NCBI RefSeq assembly: GCF_030815085.1 | Contig: NZ_JAUSWG010000006.1 | Origin: Paraclostridium ghonii | GTDB lineage: Bacteria; Bacillota; Clostridia; Peptostreptococcales; Peptostreptococcaceae | DNA length: 64,000 bases | Strand: one strand, 5' to 3' | Part shown: positions 43,697 through 53,116 of the stretch, in pieces | Layout of the letters: each line of letters opens with the position of its first letter | How positions within the stretch are numbered: the first letter of the stretch is position 1 | Position numbers and translations under genes: made by a program | The notes under the pieces: model-generated | Told to the model about the DNA's origin: nothing | Database searches by the model: none | Seen by the model: only the letters and a program-made list of their open reading frames with translations

Positions 43697-45910
43697 ATGG
43701 CTAGATATGCTAATACCTCTCAATTAGAGGGCTTAAATGAAATAATAGGGCAAGAAAGAGCAATAAAAGCTATGGAGCTTGGACTTAAAATAGATAACCC
43801 TGCATATAATATATTTGTAGCTGGGGATAGTGGAACAGGCAAAACTACTTATGTACTTAGTGCTTTAAAAATGGATGCAGAAAATAAAAGTGATCAAAAA
43901 GACTGGTGCTATGTATATAATTTTGAAAATAGTAGAGAGCCTATTGCGATTGCGCTTGAAAAAGGAATGGGAAAATTATTTAAAAAAGACATGGAAAAAT
44001 TAGTAGAAAGTCTATTAGATGAACTTAAAGATGCATTTGAAAGCGAAGAGTTTGAAATAAGTAAAAATGAATTATTAGATGATTTTGAAATTGAAAAAGA
44101 TAATTTACTCCAAAAAATAAAAAAATATGGAGAAGAAAAAGGATTCAAATTAAAAAATAGTAAAGTTGGAATGATATTTACACCAGAAGATGAAGATGTA
44201 GATACAACATCTGAAGAATTTTATAAGGTGAAAAAAGAATTAGAAAATGCAGCAATACAAATTGCTTACAAAATTAAAGATATAGAAGAAGATGCCAAAG
44301 AAGCACTTTTAGATTTAGAATATGAAGTCGGAAAATATATAGTAGATCCACATATAGACTTGCTAATTGAAAAATATGGAGACTTTGAAAAAGTACAGAA
44401 GTATCTAGAGGATACTAAAAATGACATATTAGAGTATGTATATTTATTTTATATGGATGAAGAAGACTTAAAAGAAAAGTATGATAAAGAACACTTTACA
44501 AGATATAAAGTAAATTTATTAGTTGATAATGGATTAGATAGATGTGGAGCTCCAGTGATAGTAGAAATAAATCCAAGTCCTGCAAACTTATTTGGAAAGG
44601 CAGAATATGAGTATTATAATGGAACTGTAAAAACAGATTTTACCAAATTGTTACCAGGTGCAGTTCATAAAGCTAACGGTGGTTATTTAGTACTATATGT
44701 AGATCAACTTTTAAGATACAATTTATCTTGGGATATACTTAAAAAAACAATACAACAGGGAGAAATAACTTTAGACACTCAAACTGCTATAAAACCAGAA
44801 AAAATACCTGTTAATATAAAAGTAATTTTAATAGGTAGTAATTATACGTATAATTTGTTGTATAACTATGATCCAGAGTTTAATAAATATTTTAAAATAT
44901 TTGTAGACTTTGATAATGAAATGAAAAAGGACGATTACAATGAAATTAGATTGGCAAATTTTATAGCTTCATATTGTAATAATAATAATTTGAAGCATTT
45001 TACCTATGAAGGCGTAGATCAAGTTATTAGATACAGTACTAGAATAACAGGAGATAGAGAAAAACTATCAACTAAATTCAATAAGATTGTAGAAATTTTA
45101 GTTGAAGGAGATGCTTACGCGAAAATAAGAGGAGCTAAATATGTAGATAAAGAAGATGTACTAAAGGCTATAAAAGAGAGAAGGGAAAGATTTAGTAAAA
45201 TAGAAAAGAAAATGGATGAATCTTTAGAAAAAGGATTTACATTAATATCAATTACTGGGGCTAAAGTTGGAGTTATAAATGGATTATCAGTTTTAAATAT
45301 GGGTGAGTATTCATTTGGAAGACCTTGTAGAATAACGGTTACAACTGCGCCTGGAAGTAGTGGAATTGTAAATATAGAAAGAGAAGTTGAGCTGAGTGGG
45401 CCTATACACAGCAAAGGTGTGCTTATATTGAATGGATTTTTATTAGAAAATTTATCTCAAGAATTTCCTTTATCACTAAATGCAAATATATGTTTTGAAC
45501 AAAATTATGGAGGTGTAGATGGAGATAGTGCTTCTGGAGCGGAACTTTATGCTATGTTATCATCTTTGAGTGGTGTTCCTATAAAACAAAACATTGGAGT
45601 AACAGGTTCTATAAATCAAAAAGGAGATATTCAAGTTGTAGGAGGAGTTACTGAAAAAGTAGAAGGATTTTACTATGCATGTAAGAAAAAAGGTTTAAGT
45701 GGAAGTGAAGGTGTAATTTTACCAAAAAATAATCTTAGAAATTTAGTTCTTGTAGAAGAGGTAAGAAACGCTATAAAAGAAGGAAGGTTCCATATTTATC
45801 CAATAGATAGAATTGAAGAAGCTATTGAAATATTAACAGATAGAACTTTTGAAGAAGTTAAAAATTTAGCTATACAAAAACTAAAAAGATATAGCGAATT
45901 AAAGAAATAA
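43697..45910 (+). CDS. LonB-like ATP-dependent protease
   Basis: 737 residues from ATG 43697, 6 bases after AAAGGGGG; ATG 43691 touches that site. The N-terminal AAA part has Walker A VAGDSGTGKTT, interrupted by a coiled coil of about 180 residues (KEDMEKL... to DILEYVY) rich in Glu and Lys. Walker B-like GGYLVLYVDQLLR follows. The C-terminal Lon protease domain has the catalytic pair Ser611 (DGDSASGAE) and Lys654 (GGVTEKVEG). This is the YcbZ/LonC type lacking the N-terminal LAN domain of Lon. Substrates unknown; probably cytoplasmic protein quality control. Confidence 0.9.
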   Translation: MARYANTSQLEGLNEIIGQERAIKAMELGLKIDNPAYNIFVAGDSGTGKTTYVLSALKMDAENKSDQKDWCYVYNFENSREPIAIALEKGMGKLFKKDMEKLVESLLDELKDAFESEEFEISKNELLDDFEIEKDNLLQKIKKYGEEKGFKLKNSKVGMIFTPEDEDVDTTSEEFYKVKKELENAAIQIAYKIKDIEEDAKEALLDLEYEVGKYIVDPHIDLLIEKYGDFEKVQKYLEDTKNDILEYVYLFYMDEEDLKEKYDKEHFTRYKVNLLVDNGLDRCGAPVIVEINPSPANLFGKAEYEYYNGTVKTDFTKLLPGAVHKANGGYLVLYVDQLLRYNLSWDILKKTIQQGEITLDTQTAIKPEKIPVNIKVILIGSNYTYNLLYNYDPEFNKYFKIFVDFDNEMKKDDYNEIRLANFIASYCNNNNLKHFTYEGVDQVIRYSTRITGDREKLSTKFNKIVEILVEGDAYAKIRGAKYVDKEDVLKAIKERRERFSKIEKKMDESLEKGFTLISITGAKVGVINGLSVLNMGEYSFGRPCRITVTTAPGSSGIVNIEREVELSGPIHSKGVLILNGFLLENLSQEFPLSLNANICFEQNYGGVDGDSASGAELYAMLSSLSGVPIKQNIGVTGSINQKGDIQVVGGVTEKVEGFYYACKKKGLSGSEGVILPKNNLRNLVLVEEVRNAIKEGRFHIYPIDRIEEAIEILTDRTFEEVKNLAIQKLKRYSELKK

Positions 45911-45918
45911 TAATTTGC

Positions 45919-45951
45919 AAGGAACTGTATTAAATGCAGTTCCTTTTATTT
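45919..45951 (+). terminator. Intrinsic terminator after the LonB-like gene
   Basis: AAGGAACTG (45919-45927) pairs with CAGTTCCTT (45937-45945), followed by TTATTT. The next 180 bases to nth are plain AT-rich DNA. Confidence 0.88.
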
Positions 45952-46133
45952 GGGCAAATAACAAAATATTACAAGTTAATAAATAAAATTATAGTATATA
46001 TATTGCGTTGTTTTGATAAATAATATAAGTAAATATATAGAAAATTTAAGTCTCATAATTTTATATATGTTTAAACTGTATTTAAAATTGTTATATATTA
46101 TATATATAAAATTTAGACTGAGGGGGATTTAAA

Positions 46134-46787
46134 ATGGAAAAGGCAAAAAAGAAAAACAGAGAAAATATAAAAAAAATATTAGATATACTAGAAAAAACAT
46201 ATCCAGATGCAGAGTGTGAATTAAATTATACAACTCCATTTGAGTTATTAATTGCTACTATCTTATCTGCTCAATGTACTGATGTTAGAGTTAATAAAGT
46301 TACTTCTGATCTATTTAAAAAATATAATAAGCCTGAAGAGTTTGCGGAATTAAGCACATTTGAAATTAGTGAAGAAATAAAAAGTTGTGGCTTATATAAG
46401 AGTAAATCTCAGAAGATAAAAGAAACATCGGTATTACTTTGTTCAAATTATGGTGGTGAAGTTCCTAATAATATGGAGGAATTGACAAAACTACCTGGGG
46501 TAGGAAGAAAAACAGCAAATGTAGTATTAAGTAATGCTTTTGGTGTTGATGCAATAGCTGTAGACACTCATGTATTTAGAGTATCCAATAGAATTGGACT
46601 AGTAAGAACTGATACTCCAGAAAAAAGTGAATTTGAACTTATGAAAATTTTACCCAAAAAGAGGTGGTCAAAAGCACATCATTTAATAATTTTTCATGGA
46701 AGGAGAATATGCAAAGCTAGAAAGCCGGAGTGTAATATATGTCCATTGATGGAATACTGTGACTATTATAAAGAAAGGAATGACTAA
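46134..46787 (+). CDS. nth: Endonuclease III
   Basis: 217 residues. The helix-hairpin-helix LPGVGRKTANVV is followed by the catalytic Asp in AVDTHVFRVSNR and the [4Fe-4S] loop CKARKPECNICPLMEYC (C-x6-C-x2-C-x5-C). The catalytic Lys lies in the conserved ILSAQCTDVRVNKVT segment. It is a DNA glycosylase/AP lyase for oxidised pyrimidines. AGGGGGA precedes the ATG. The next gene starts 2 bases after its stop. Confidence 0.96.
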   Translation: MEKAKKKNRENIKKILDILEKTYPDAECELNYTTPFELLIATILSAQCTDVRVNKVTSDLFKKYNKPEEFAELSTFEISEEIKSCGLYKSKSQKIKETSVLLCSNYGGEVPNNMEELTKLPGVGRKTANVVLSNAFGVDAIAVDTHVFRVSNRIGLVRTDTPEKSEFELMKILPKKRWSKAHHLIIFHGRRICKARKPECNICPLMEYCDYYKERND

Positions 46788-46789
46788 AA

Positions 46790-48157
46790 TTGAAGAGACA
46801 GAAAATATTTTTTTTAGTAATTTTAGTTATGTTATATTGTTTTGGATTAACCTATAAATCTTATTGCATGAGCAACGAAAGTAAAATCTATAAAAATATA
46901 TATATTGAAAATATTGATGTCTCAGGACTAACAAAAAATGATGCAATTAAAAAAATAAATGATTCTTTATATAAAGATAAATATATTAAGTTAAATTATC
47001 AAAATAAAGAATATGATTTGAATTTAAATGATATTAACTTTAAATTTGAAGTAGAAGATGCGGCTGATAGGGCTATTTCTATAGGAAGAGGTAGTGATAT
47101 TTTTACTAATGCAAAAACAAAATTAAACTTAAGATTAGGAAAAAATATAAAATTAAATGTTGATACGACTTATGATGAAAATAAATTAAAGGAATATATT
47201 AAAAATTTATCTGAAGAAATAAATATAAGCCCAATTGACTCTTCTATAACTATAGAAAATGATAAATTTAATGTTAGTAAAGAGATATATGGAATTAATT
47301 TAAATCAAGAAAAGCTATTCAATAAAATTAATAAACAAATAATGAATAAAGACTTTCAAAATGTTGATATACCTACAGAATCAATAAATCCTAAATATAC
47401 TTATGAAAAATTGTCTAATATAAATACAATATTGGGTCAATATGAAACGAAATTTAACATAAAGAACCAAAATAGAGTAAGTAATATAAAATTAGCCATA
47501 AACAAAATAAATAATGTAATTGTAGATTCTAATGAAGAATTTTCATTTAACAATACTATAGGAAGAAGAAGTATAGAACGAGGATTTAAAAGTGCGCCTA
47601 TAATAGTAAATGGGGAAATGCAATTAGGTATGGGTGGAGGAATATGCCAAGTATCAAGTACTGTATATAATACAGTTTTATATTCTGGTCTTGAAATTGT
47701 ACAAGCTAGAAATCACAGTATACCAAGTGGTTATATAGAAAAAGGTAGAGATGCAACTGTATCTTATGGAAACATTGACTTAGTATTTAAAAACAACTAT
47801 AAAAATCCTATATTTATAAAAAGTGAAGTTAAAGGAGAGAAAATTGTAACAATAATATATGGTAATGAAAGTGATAAAAAAATAGTAGATATAAAAACTG
47901 AAATAGTACAAATTATAAAATCTAATATTATAGAAAAAGAAAGCGACGAATTGTATGAAGGAAAAACTAAAGTAGAAAGTAAAGGAAGAGATGGATATAA
48001 AGTAAAAACATATAGAGTATATAAAAATTATGATGGATCTGTTGTAAATGAAGAGTTAGTTAATGAAAGTTATTATCCTCCAAAGAGTAAAGTTATTATA
48101 AAAGGAACAAAAAAGAAAGTTGATACAATAAAAAAATTGAATATCCAAACAATATAA
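46790..48157 (+). CDS. VanW-family protein with PG-binding and G5 domains
   Basis: 455 residues from a TTG start at 46790, with AAAGGA 10 bases upstream in the end of nth. A signal or anchor helix (IFFLVILVMLYCFGLTY) precedes a PG_binding_4-type domain (about 40-200), the VanW domain (about 220-360: NNTIGRRSIERGFKSAPII, MGGGICQVSSTVYNT, ARNHSIPSGY) and a G5-like C-terminal domain (about 375-440). It is probably a cell-wall-associated protein. Despite the name there is no sign of vancomycin-resistance genes. Confidence 0.88.
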   Translation: MKRQKIFFLVILVMLYCFGLTYKSYCMSNESKIYKNIYIENIDVSGLTKNDAIKKINDSLYKDKYIKLNYQNKEYDLNLNDINFKFEVEDAADRAISIGRGSDIFTNAKTKLNLRLGKNIKLNVDTTYDENKLKEYIKNLSEEINISPIDSSITIENDKFNVSKEIYGINLNQEKLFNKINKQIMNKDFQNVDIPTESINPKYTYEKLSNINTILGQYETKFNIKNQNRVSNIKLAINKINNVIVDSNEEFSFNNTIGRRSIERGFKSAPIIVNGEMQLGMGGGICQVSSTVYNTVLYSGLEIVQARNHSIPSGYIEKGRDATVSYGNIDLVFKNNYKNPIFIKSEVKGEKIVTIIYGNESDKKIVDIKTEIVQIIKSNIIEKESDELYEGKTKVESKGRDGYKVKTYRVYKNYDGSVVNEELVNESYYPPKSKVIIKGTKKKVDTIKKLNIQTI

Positions 48158-48262
48158 ATATCCTAACTTAAGGAGATTTATATTGTTTTATTTCTAAAGA
48201 AGTTTTTAGAAGTGCAAACTTTTGATATAATTAGATTTATAAAGTATTAAGGAGGATTATTT

Positions 48263-48733
48263 ATGGCATTAAATATAGTATTAGTAGAACCGGAGATACC
48301 ACAAAATACAGGGAACATAATAAGAAGTTGTGCAGCAACAGGTACAAACCTTCATTTAGTTAGACCATTAGGTTTTTGTATGGATGATAAATACCTAAAA
48401 AGAGCAGGGTTAGATTATTGGGATTTAGTTGAAATAAAGTATTATGATAGTTTTGATGAGGTAAGAGAACAAAACCCAGGAGCTAAATTTTTCTATTCAA
48501 CAACTAAAGCTAAGCAAACTCATTCTGACGTAGAGTATGAAGATAATTCATTTATAGTATTTGGAAAAGAAACTAAAGGATTACCGGAAAGTTTAATAAT
48601 GGAAAATTTAGAGACTGCAATAAGAATACCTATGGTAGATATAGAAAAAGCTAGATCTTTAAATTTATCAAATTCTGTTGCTATAGTATTGTTTGAGGCC
48701 CTAAGACAAATAGGATACCCTAATTTAAGATAA
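48263..48733 (+). CDS. trmL: tRNA (cytidine(34)-2'-O)-methyltransferase
   Basis: 156 residues, the usual TrmL size. The SPOUT knot motifs are EPEIPQNTGNIIRSCAATG, LVRPLGF, FGKETKGLP and IPMVDIEKARSLNLSNSVAIVLFEALRQ. It methylates the wobble ribose of tRNA-Leu. AAGGAGG precedes the ATG by 9 bases. Confidence 0.95.
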   Translation: MALNIVLVEPEIPQNTGNIIRSCAATGTNLHLVRPLGFCMDDKYLKRAGLDYWDLVEIKYYDSFDEVREQNPGAKFFYSTTKAKQTHSDVEYEDNSFIVFGKETKGLPESLIMENLETAIRIPMVDIEKARSLNLSNSVAIVLFEALRQIGYPNLR

Positions 48734-48766
48734 AGTATACAATATATAGTGGTAAAAGTGATTAAA

Positions 48767-48826
48767 AAGAAGATGAGAAATCTAATTGTGATTATGATAT
48801 AGGTTTCCTATCTTCTTATTTTTTTA
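48767..48826 (+). terminator. Intrinsic terminator after trmL
   Basis: AAGAAGAT and GAAA pair with TTTC and ATCTTCTT (48810-48817), followed by ATTTTTTT. It is bracketed by GTATACAAT (48735-48743) and its complement (48828-48836), an outer 9-bp repeat. Confidence 0.85.
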
Positions 48827-48949
48827 AATTGTATACACTAAATAATGAAAAAAGTGAATAAATTTAAAATTAAATGTAGAAAATATTTTATATATAGTGT
48901 AGAATCTATGGTAAGAAATCATAACAGAAATGTATATTAGGAGGTAATT

Positions 48950-49978
48950 ATGAAACTTAAAAAGTTATTGTCTGTAGGTCTTGTTACTGTGTTAGCAGGA
49001 TCTATGTTAGTGGGATGTAGTCCTTCTAAAGGTTCAAATGACAGCAAATCAGGTGGAGATGACAAGCTAAAAGTAACTATGATAACTGATGTTGGTGGAG
49101 TAAATGACCAATCTTTCAATCAAAGTGCATGGGAAGGTTTAGAAAAAGCTAAAAAAGACTTAGGGGTAGATGTTAAATACATAGAGTCTAAGCAAGAATC
49201 AGATTATACAAATAATATAGAAACAGCAATAGATGATGGAGCAGATTTAGTAATAGGTGTTGGATTTAAAATGGAAAAAGCTATAGGTGAGGCAGCAAAA
49301 ACTTATAAAGATCAAAAATTTGGTTTAATAGATGCAGATTTTGGTGGAAAACCACCTCAGAATGTAGAAAGTATAATGTTCAAAGCAGAAGAGTCATCAT
49401 ACTTAGTAGGATTAGTAGCAGGTAAACTTACAGAAACTAAAAAGGTAGGATTTGTTGGAGGTATGGAAGGACCAGTAATAGAAACTTTCGAAGCAGGATT
49501 TACTGCAGGAGTTAAGGCTGCTAACCCAGAAGCTGAAGTAGTTTCTCAATATGCAAATAGTTTTGCTGATCCAGCAAAAGGTAAATCTATAACTAATCAA
49601 ATGATATCTAAGGGTGTAGATATAGTATTCCATGCATCAGGAGATACTGGTACTGGTGTTATAGAAGCTGCTAAAGAAGCTGGTAAAAAAGCTATAGGTG
49701 TTGATAGAGATCAAAAAAGCGTTGCTCCAGAAACTGTTATATCTTCAGCTATAAAGAGAGTTGACGTTGGAGTTTATGATACAGTTAAAAATTTAGTTGA
49801 TGGTAAGTTTAATGGTGGACAAGTAACAGTTTATGGATTAAAAGAAGATGGAGTTGGCATATCAGAAAGTACAAAAGAAAATGTATCTCCAGATGTATTA
49901 GAATTTGTTAACAAACAAGGTGAAAAAATTAAGAGTGGAGAAATAAAAGTTCCATCTACAATGAAAGATGTAAAATAA
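48950..49978 (+). CDS. BMP-family lipoprotein (nucleoside-binding, PnrA/Med-like)
   Basis: 342 residues. The lipoprotein signal ends in LVGC with Cys23 as lipid anchor. A Ser/Gly/Asp linker leads to the BMP periplasmic-binding fold: DVGGVNDQSFNQSAWEGL, GFKMEKAIGEAAK, FKAEESSYLVGLVAG, GFVGGMEGPVIETFEAGF, HASGDTGTGVIEAA, GVDRDQ. It delivers purine nucleosides to the ABC transporter encoded 480 bases downstream. It has its own terminator, so it can be made in excess over the transporter. TAGGAGGT precedes the ATG. Confidence 0.93.
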   Translation: MKLKKLLSVGLVTVLAGSMLVGCSPSKGSNDSKSGGDDKLKVTMITDVGGVNDQSFNQSAWEGLEKAKKDLGVDVKYIESKQESDYTNNIETAIDDGADLVIGVGFKMEKAIGEAAKTYKDQKFGLIDADFGGKPPQNVESIMFKAEESSYLVGLVAGKLTETKKVGFVGGMEGPVIETFEAGFTAGVKAANPEAEVVSQYANSFADPAKGKSITNQMISKGVDIVFHASGDTGTGVIEAAKEAGKKAIGVDRDQKSVAPETVISSAIKRVDVGVYDTVKNLVDGKFNGGQVTVYGLKEDGVGISESTKENVSPDVLEFVNKQGEKIKSGEIKVPSTMKDVK

Positions 49979-49992
49979 ATAATTAAAATAAA

Positions 49993-50020
49993 AAAGACTA
50001 GTGATGCTAGTCTTTTTTTT
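49993..50020 (+). terminator. Intrinsic terminator after the BMP lipoprotein gene
   Basis: AAAGACTAG (49993-50001), loop TGATG, CTAGTCTTT (50007-50015), then T5 directly joined to repeat copy 2. Some read-through could feed the transporter genes. Confidence 0.93.
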
Positions 50021-50154
50021 ACGCTTAAGGATATTGCATTTATTAAAAAACTGTGGATAAACTATGAAACTTAGTTATTTCACTTACTATGTTTTAAGCG
50101 TAAAAAAAGATTTTGAGCAACGGACGAAGTCGTTGGCGACATGAGCGAAGCGAA
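50021..50154. repeat. Dispersed 134-nt repeat, copy 2
   Basis: It has the same length as copy 1 and about 90 per cent identity to copy 3 outside the insert there. Including the terminator T-run it has a perfect 15-bp inverted repeat: TTTTTTTACGCTTAA (50014-50028) and TTAAGCGTAAAAAAA (50094-50108). The 3' part carries GAGCAACGGACGAAGTCGTT followed by GGCGACATGAGCGAAGCGAA. The region 50155-50391 after it is featureless AT-rich DNA. Confidence 0.92.
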
Positions 50155-50391
50155 TTTTTTTATTAAATTATTTATTTGTAAATTAAGAAGGGATTTTAAA
50201 AAAAATGGTAAAACTATTTAGAGTATCATAAAAAATAAATGATATGGTTATTTATAAGGAAATTAATGTATTATAAATAATATTTTAAATTTAAACTTTA
50301 AAAAATATCAAAAAAAATTATAAAAATTACAAAAAATAACAAAAAGTGTGTATAATAAATTAAATATTGCCTACTATTTATTGAAAATAAA

Positions 50392-50420
50392 TTGTTATAA
50401 TACTTATTTTTTAGTATAAT
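50392..50420 (+). promoter_or_regulatory. Sigma-A promoter of the nucleoside ABC operon
   Basis: TTGTTA (50392-50397), 17 bases, TATAAT (50415-50420), about 40 bases before the ATPase start. Confidence 0.7.
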
Positions 50421-50460
50421 AAAATTGGCGATAAGTAAATAAGGAGGGTTATTATAAACT

Positions 50461-52029
50461 ATGATTAATAGCAATGTAGACCACAGTTTAAAAGTTGTAG
50501 ATATGAAAGATATAACTAAAAAGTTTGGAAATTTTACAGCTAATGATAATATAAATTTGACTGTGCATAAAGGTGAGGTGCATGCTTTACTAGGTGAAAA
50601 TGGAGCAGGAAAATCAACATTAATGAATATTTTGTATGGATTATACCATCCTACTTCAGGAGACATATATATAAAAGGTGAAAGCGTTAGAATGGAAAAT
50701 CCTAATGTAGCAATATCTCATGGTATAGGTATGGTACATCAACATTTTATGCTAATAGAGCCATTTACAGTTGCTCAAAATATAATATTAGGCACAGAAC
50801 CTACAAAAGGTATTGGTAGAATAGATATGAAAAAGGCTATAGAAGATGTAGCTAGTATTTCAAAGAAATATGGGTTGCATGTAGACCCAAATGCAAAAGT
50901 AGAAGATATAAGTGTTGGTATGCAACAAAGAGTTGAAATATTAAAAGCTTTATATAGAGGTGCAGACATATTAATACTAGACGAGCCTACAGCAGTTTTA
51001 ACGCCACAAGAAATAAATGAGCTTATGAATATCATAAGAAATTTAACCAAACAAGGTAAATCGGTTATAATAATAACTCATAAATTAAAAGAAATAAAAG
51101 CATCAGCGGATTATTGTACTATCATAAGAAGAGGTAAGTGTATAGGTACTGTGAAAGTATCAGACACAACAGAGGATGAACTAGCAGCTATGATGGTAGG
51201 TAGAGAAGTAAGTTTTAAAGTTGATAAAGAAGACCCTAAAATAGGGGATGTAATTCTTGAAGTGAAAAACATAAATGCTAAAGATAATAGAAAAGTACAA
51301 GTATTAAATGATTTATCTTTAGAGGTAAGAGCTGGAGAAATATTAGGGATTGCAGGAGTAGATGGCAATGGGCAATCTGAATTAGTTGAAATATTAACTG
51401 GGTTAAAAAAAGCTGACTCAGGAAGTGTGAAGGTTAATGGAACTGAACTACTAAATGAAAAACCGCTTAATATATTTAGAAAAGGCATAAAAAACATACC
51501 AGAAGATAGGCACAAAAGAGGGCTTATACTAGATTTTACAGTTGCTGAAAATATGGTACTTCAAAGATATAAAGGAGATAGATTCTCTAAAAATGGAATT
51601 TTAAATAATAACGAAATAGAAAAGCATGCAAATGCTATAATAGAAGAATTTGATGTAAGACCAACGGATTTTACATTAAAGGCAAGATCATTATCAGGTG
51701 GTAATCAACAAAAAGTTATAATAGGTAGAGAAGTTGATAATATAAGAGTAGATAGAAATGCTACAGGACAACCACAGGTATTAATAGCTACACAGCCTAC
51801 TAGAGGATTAGATGTTGGAGCAATAGAATTTGTTCACAAAGCAATAGTAGAACAAAGGGATGAAGGAAATGCAGTTTTATTAGTATCTTTAGAGCTTGAT
51901 GAAGTTATGAACTTATCTGATAGAATAGCTGTAATATATGAAGGGAAAATAGTTGGAATTGTAGATGCTAAGAATGCAGATGAAAATACCTTAGGATTTA
52001 TGATGGCAGGAGGTGCAGATAATGAGTAA
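50461..52029 (+). CDS. Nucleoside ABC transporter ATPase with two nucleotide-binding domains
   Basis: 522 residues. The first domain has GENGAGKST, ISVGMQQRVEILKAL and LILDEPTAVLTP; the second has GVDGNGQSE, SLSGGNQQKVIIGRE and VLIATQPTRGLDVGA. This is the sugar/nucleoside (NupA/RbsA) type. AAGGAGG lies 13 bases before ATG 50461, rather far; ATG 50503 is a later alternative. Its end overlaps the first permease by 8 bases. Together with two permeases and the BMP lipoprotein it forms a purine nucleoside importer. Confidence 0.93.
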   Translation: MINSNVDHSLKVVDMKDITKKFGNFTANDNINLTVHKGEVHALLGENGAGKSTLMNILYGLYHPTSGDIYIKGESVRMENPNVAISHGIGMVHQHFMLIEPFTVAQNIILGTEPTKGIGRIDMKKAIEDVASISKKYGLHVDPNAKVEDISVGMQQRVEILKALYRGADILILDEPTAVLTPQEINELMNIIRNLTKQGKSVIIITHKLKEIKASADYCTIIRRGKCIGTVKVSDTTEDELAAMMVGREVSFKVDKEDPKIGDVILEVKNINAKDNRKVQVLNDLSLEVRAGEILGIAGVDGNGQSELVEILTGLKKADSGSVKVNGTELLNEKPLNIFRKGIKNIPEDRHKRGLILDFTVAENMVLQRYKGDRFSKNGILNNNEIEKHANAIIEEFDVRPTDFTLKARSLSGGNQQKVIIGREVDNIRVDRNATGQPQVLIATQPTRGLDVGAIEFVHKAIVEQRDEGNAVLLVSLELDEVMNLSDRIAVIYEGKIVGIVDAKNADENTLGFMMAGGADNE

Positions 52030-53116
52030 TGATGTTAAGGCGAAGAAAAAAAATTCTCTTGCTAATAATACAATAGTATTTTCTATTATATCTATATTTC
52101 TAGGTTTATTAGTAGGAGCTATAGCTTTAACTATAGCAGGATTTAATCCGATAGAAGCTTATTCGGTGATGATTGAAGGTATAATCGGGAAACCTAAGTA
52201 TATAGCGTGGACTATTATAAAATCAACACCGCTAATTTTAACAGGTTTATCGATAGCCTTTGCTTTTAAAACTGGATTATTTAATATAGGAGCAGAAGGA
52301 CAGTTTATAATAGGAGCATTAACTGCAACTATAGTAGGATATACAATTCATTTACCAGCAATAATACATATACCTCTTACTTTAGCTGCGGCTGCGCTGG
52401 CAGGAGCTTGTTGGGGTGGATTTGCAGGTTTTTTAAAGTCAAAGTTTGGAGTGAATGAGGTAATATCTACCATAATGTTAAACTGGATTGCATTTTATTT
52501 AAATAATTATATGATAATGCAGCCTTGGTTAAGAGAAGGTAATAGTGAAGCATCTCATATGATAAATGAAAGTGCAAGTATAAGTATAGATTGGCTAGCT
52601 AGACTAGTTGGCCCGGCTACCAAGACTAACTGGGGAATAGTAATAGCTATTATATTAGTTTTAGTAATAGCATTTATACTATCAAAGACTACTTTAGGAT
52701 ATGAATTAAGAGGAGTTGGATATAATAAGTTTGGAGCAGAATACGGAGGAATAAATATAAAATCATCTATATTTAAATCTATGGCTATAGCAGGGGCTCT
52801 TGCTGCATTAGCAGGAGCGGTTCAAGTTATGGGTGTTGCTCAAAATATAACTGTACTTGCTGCTCCAGAAGGAAATGGATTTGATGGGATAGCAGTTGCA
52901 CTTATTGCAAATAGTAATCCTATAGGTGTAATTTTCTCAGGGTTATTATTTGGGGCACTTAAATACGGTGGAACAAAAATGCAAACTATACAAGCACCAT
53001 CAGAGGTAATAAATATAGTTATAGGGTCTATAGTTTATTTTATAGCATTAAGCAGTGCTATAAGAATTTTATTTGTTAAATACAAGAATAAAAAGAATCA
53101 AGGGGGAATCGAATAA
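52022..53116 (+). CDS. Nucleoside ABC transporter permease (NupB/YufP-like)
   Basis: 364 residues from ATG 52022, with AGGAGG 8 bases upstream; the in-frame GTG at 52013 overlaps that site. About ten membrane segments of the BPD_transp_2 family; GLFNIGAEGQFIIGAL and FGVNEVISTIMLNWIAFYL are typical. It ends TAATG with the next permease. Confidence 0.93.
   Translation: MSNDVKAKKKNSLANNTIVFSIISIFLGLLVGAIALTIAGFNPIEAYSVMIEGIIGKPKYIAWTIIKSTPLILTGLSIAFAFKTGLFNIGAEGQFIIGALTATIVGYTIHLPAIIHIPLTLAAAALAGACWGGFAGFLKSKFGVNEVISTIMLNWIAFYLNNYMIMQPWLREGNSEASHMINESASISIDWLARLVGPATKTNWGIVIAIILVLVIAFILSKTTLGYELRGVGYNKFGAEYGGINIKSSIFKSMAIAGALAALAGAVQVMGVAQNITVLAAPEGNGFDGIAVALIANSNPIGVIFSGLLFGALKYGGTKMQTIQAPSEVINIVIGSIVYFIALSSAIRILFVKYKNKKNQGGIE

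Noticed and set aside
46790..48157. Vancomycin-resistance function for the VanW-family protein
   Set aside because: VanW domains are common in clostridial wall proteins, and no vanH, vanA/B or vanX gene is near.
48735..48836. MITE bounded by GTATACAAT inverted repeats around the trmL terminator
   Set aside because: Only a 9-bp match with no target duplication; the content is explained by the terminator.
50155..50391. Purine riboswitch before the nucleoside transporter
   Set aside because: I looked for the conserved purine-aptamer pattern upstream of the lipoprotein and ATPase genes; the DNA is plain AT-rich sequence.
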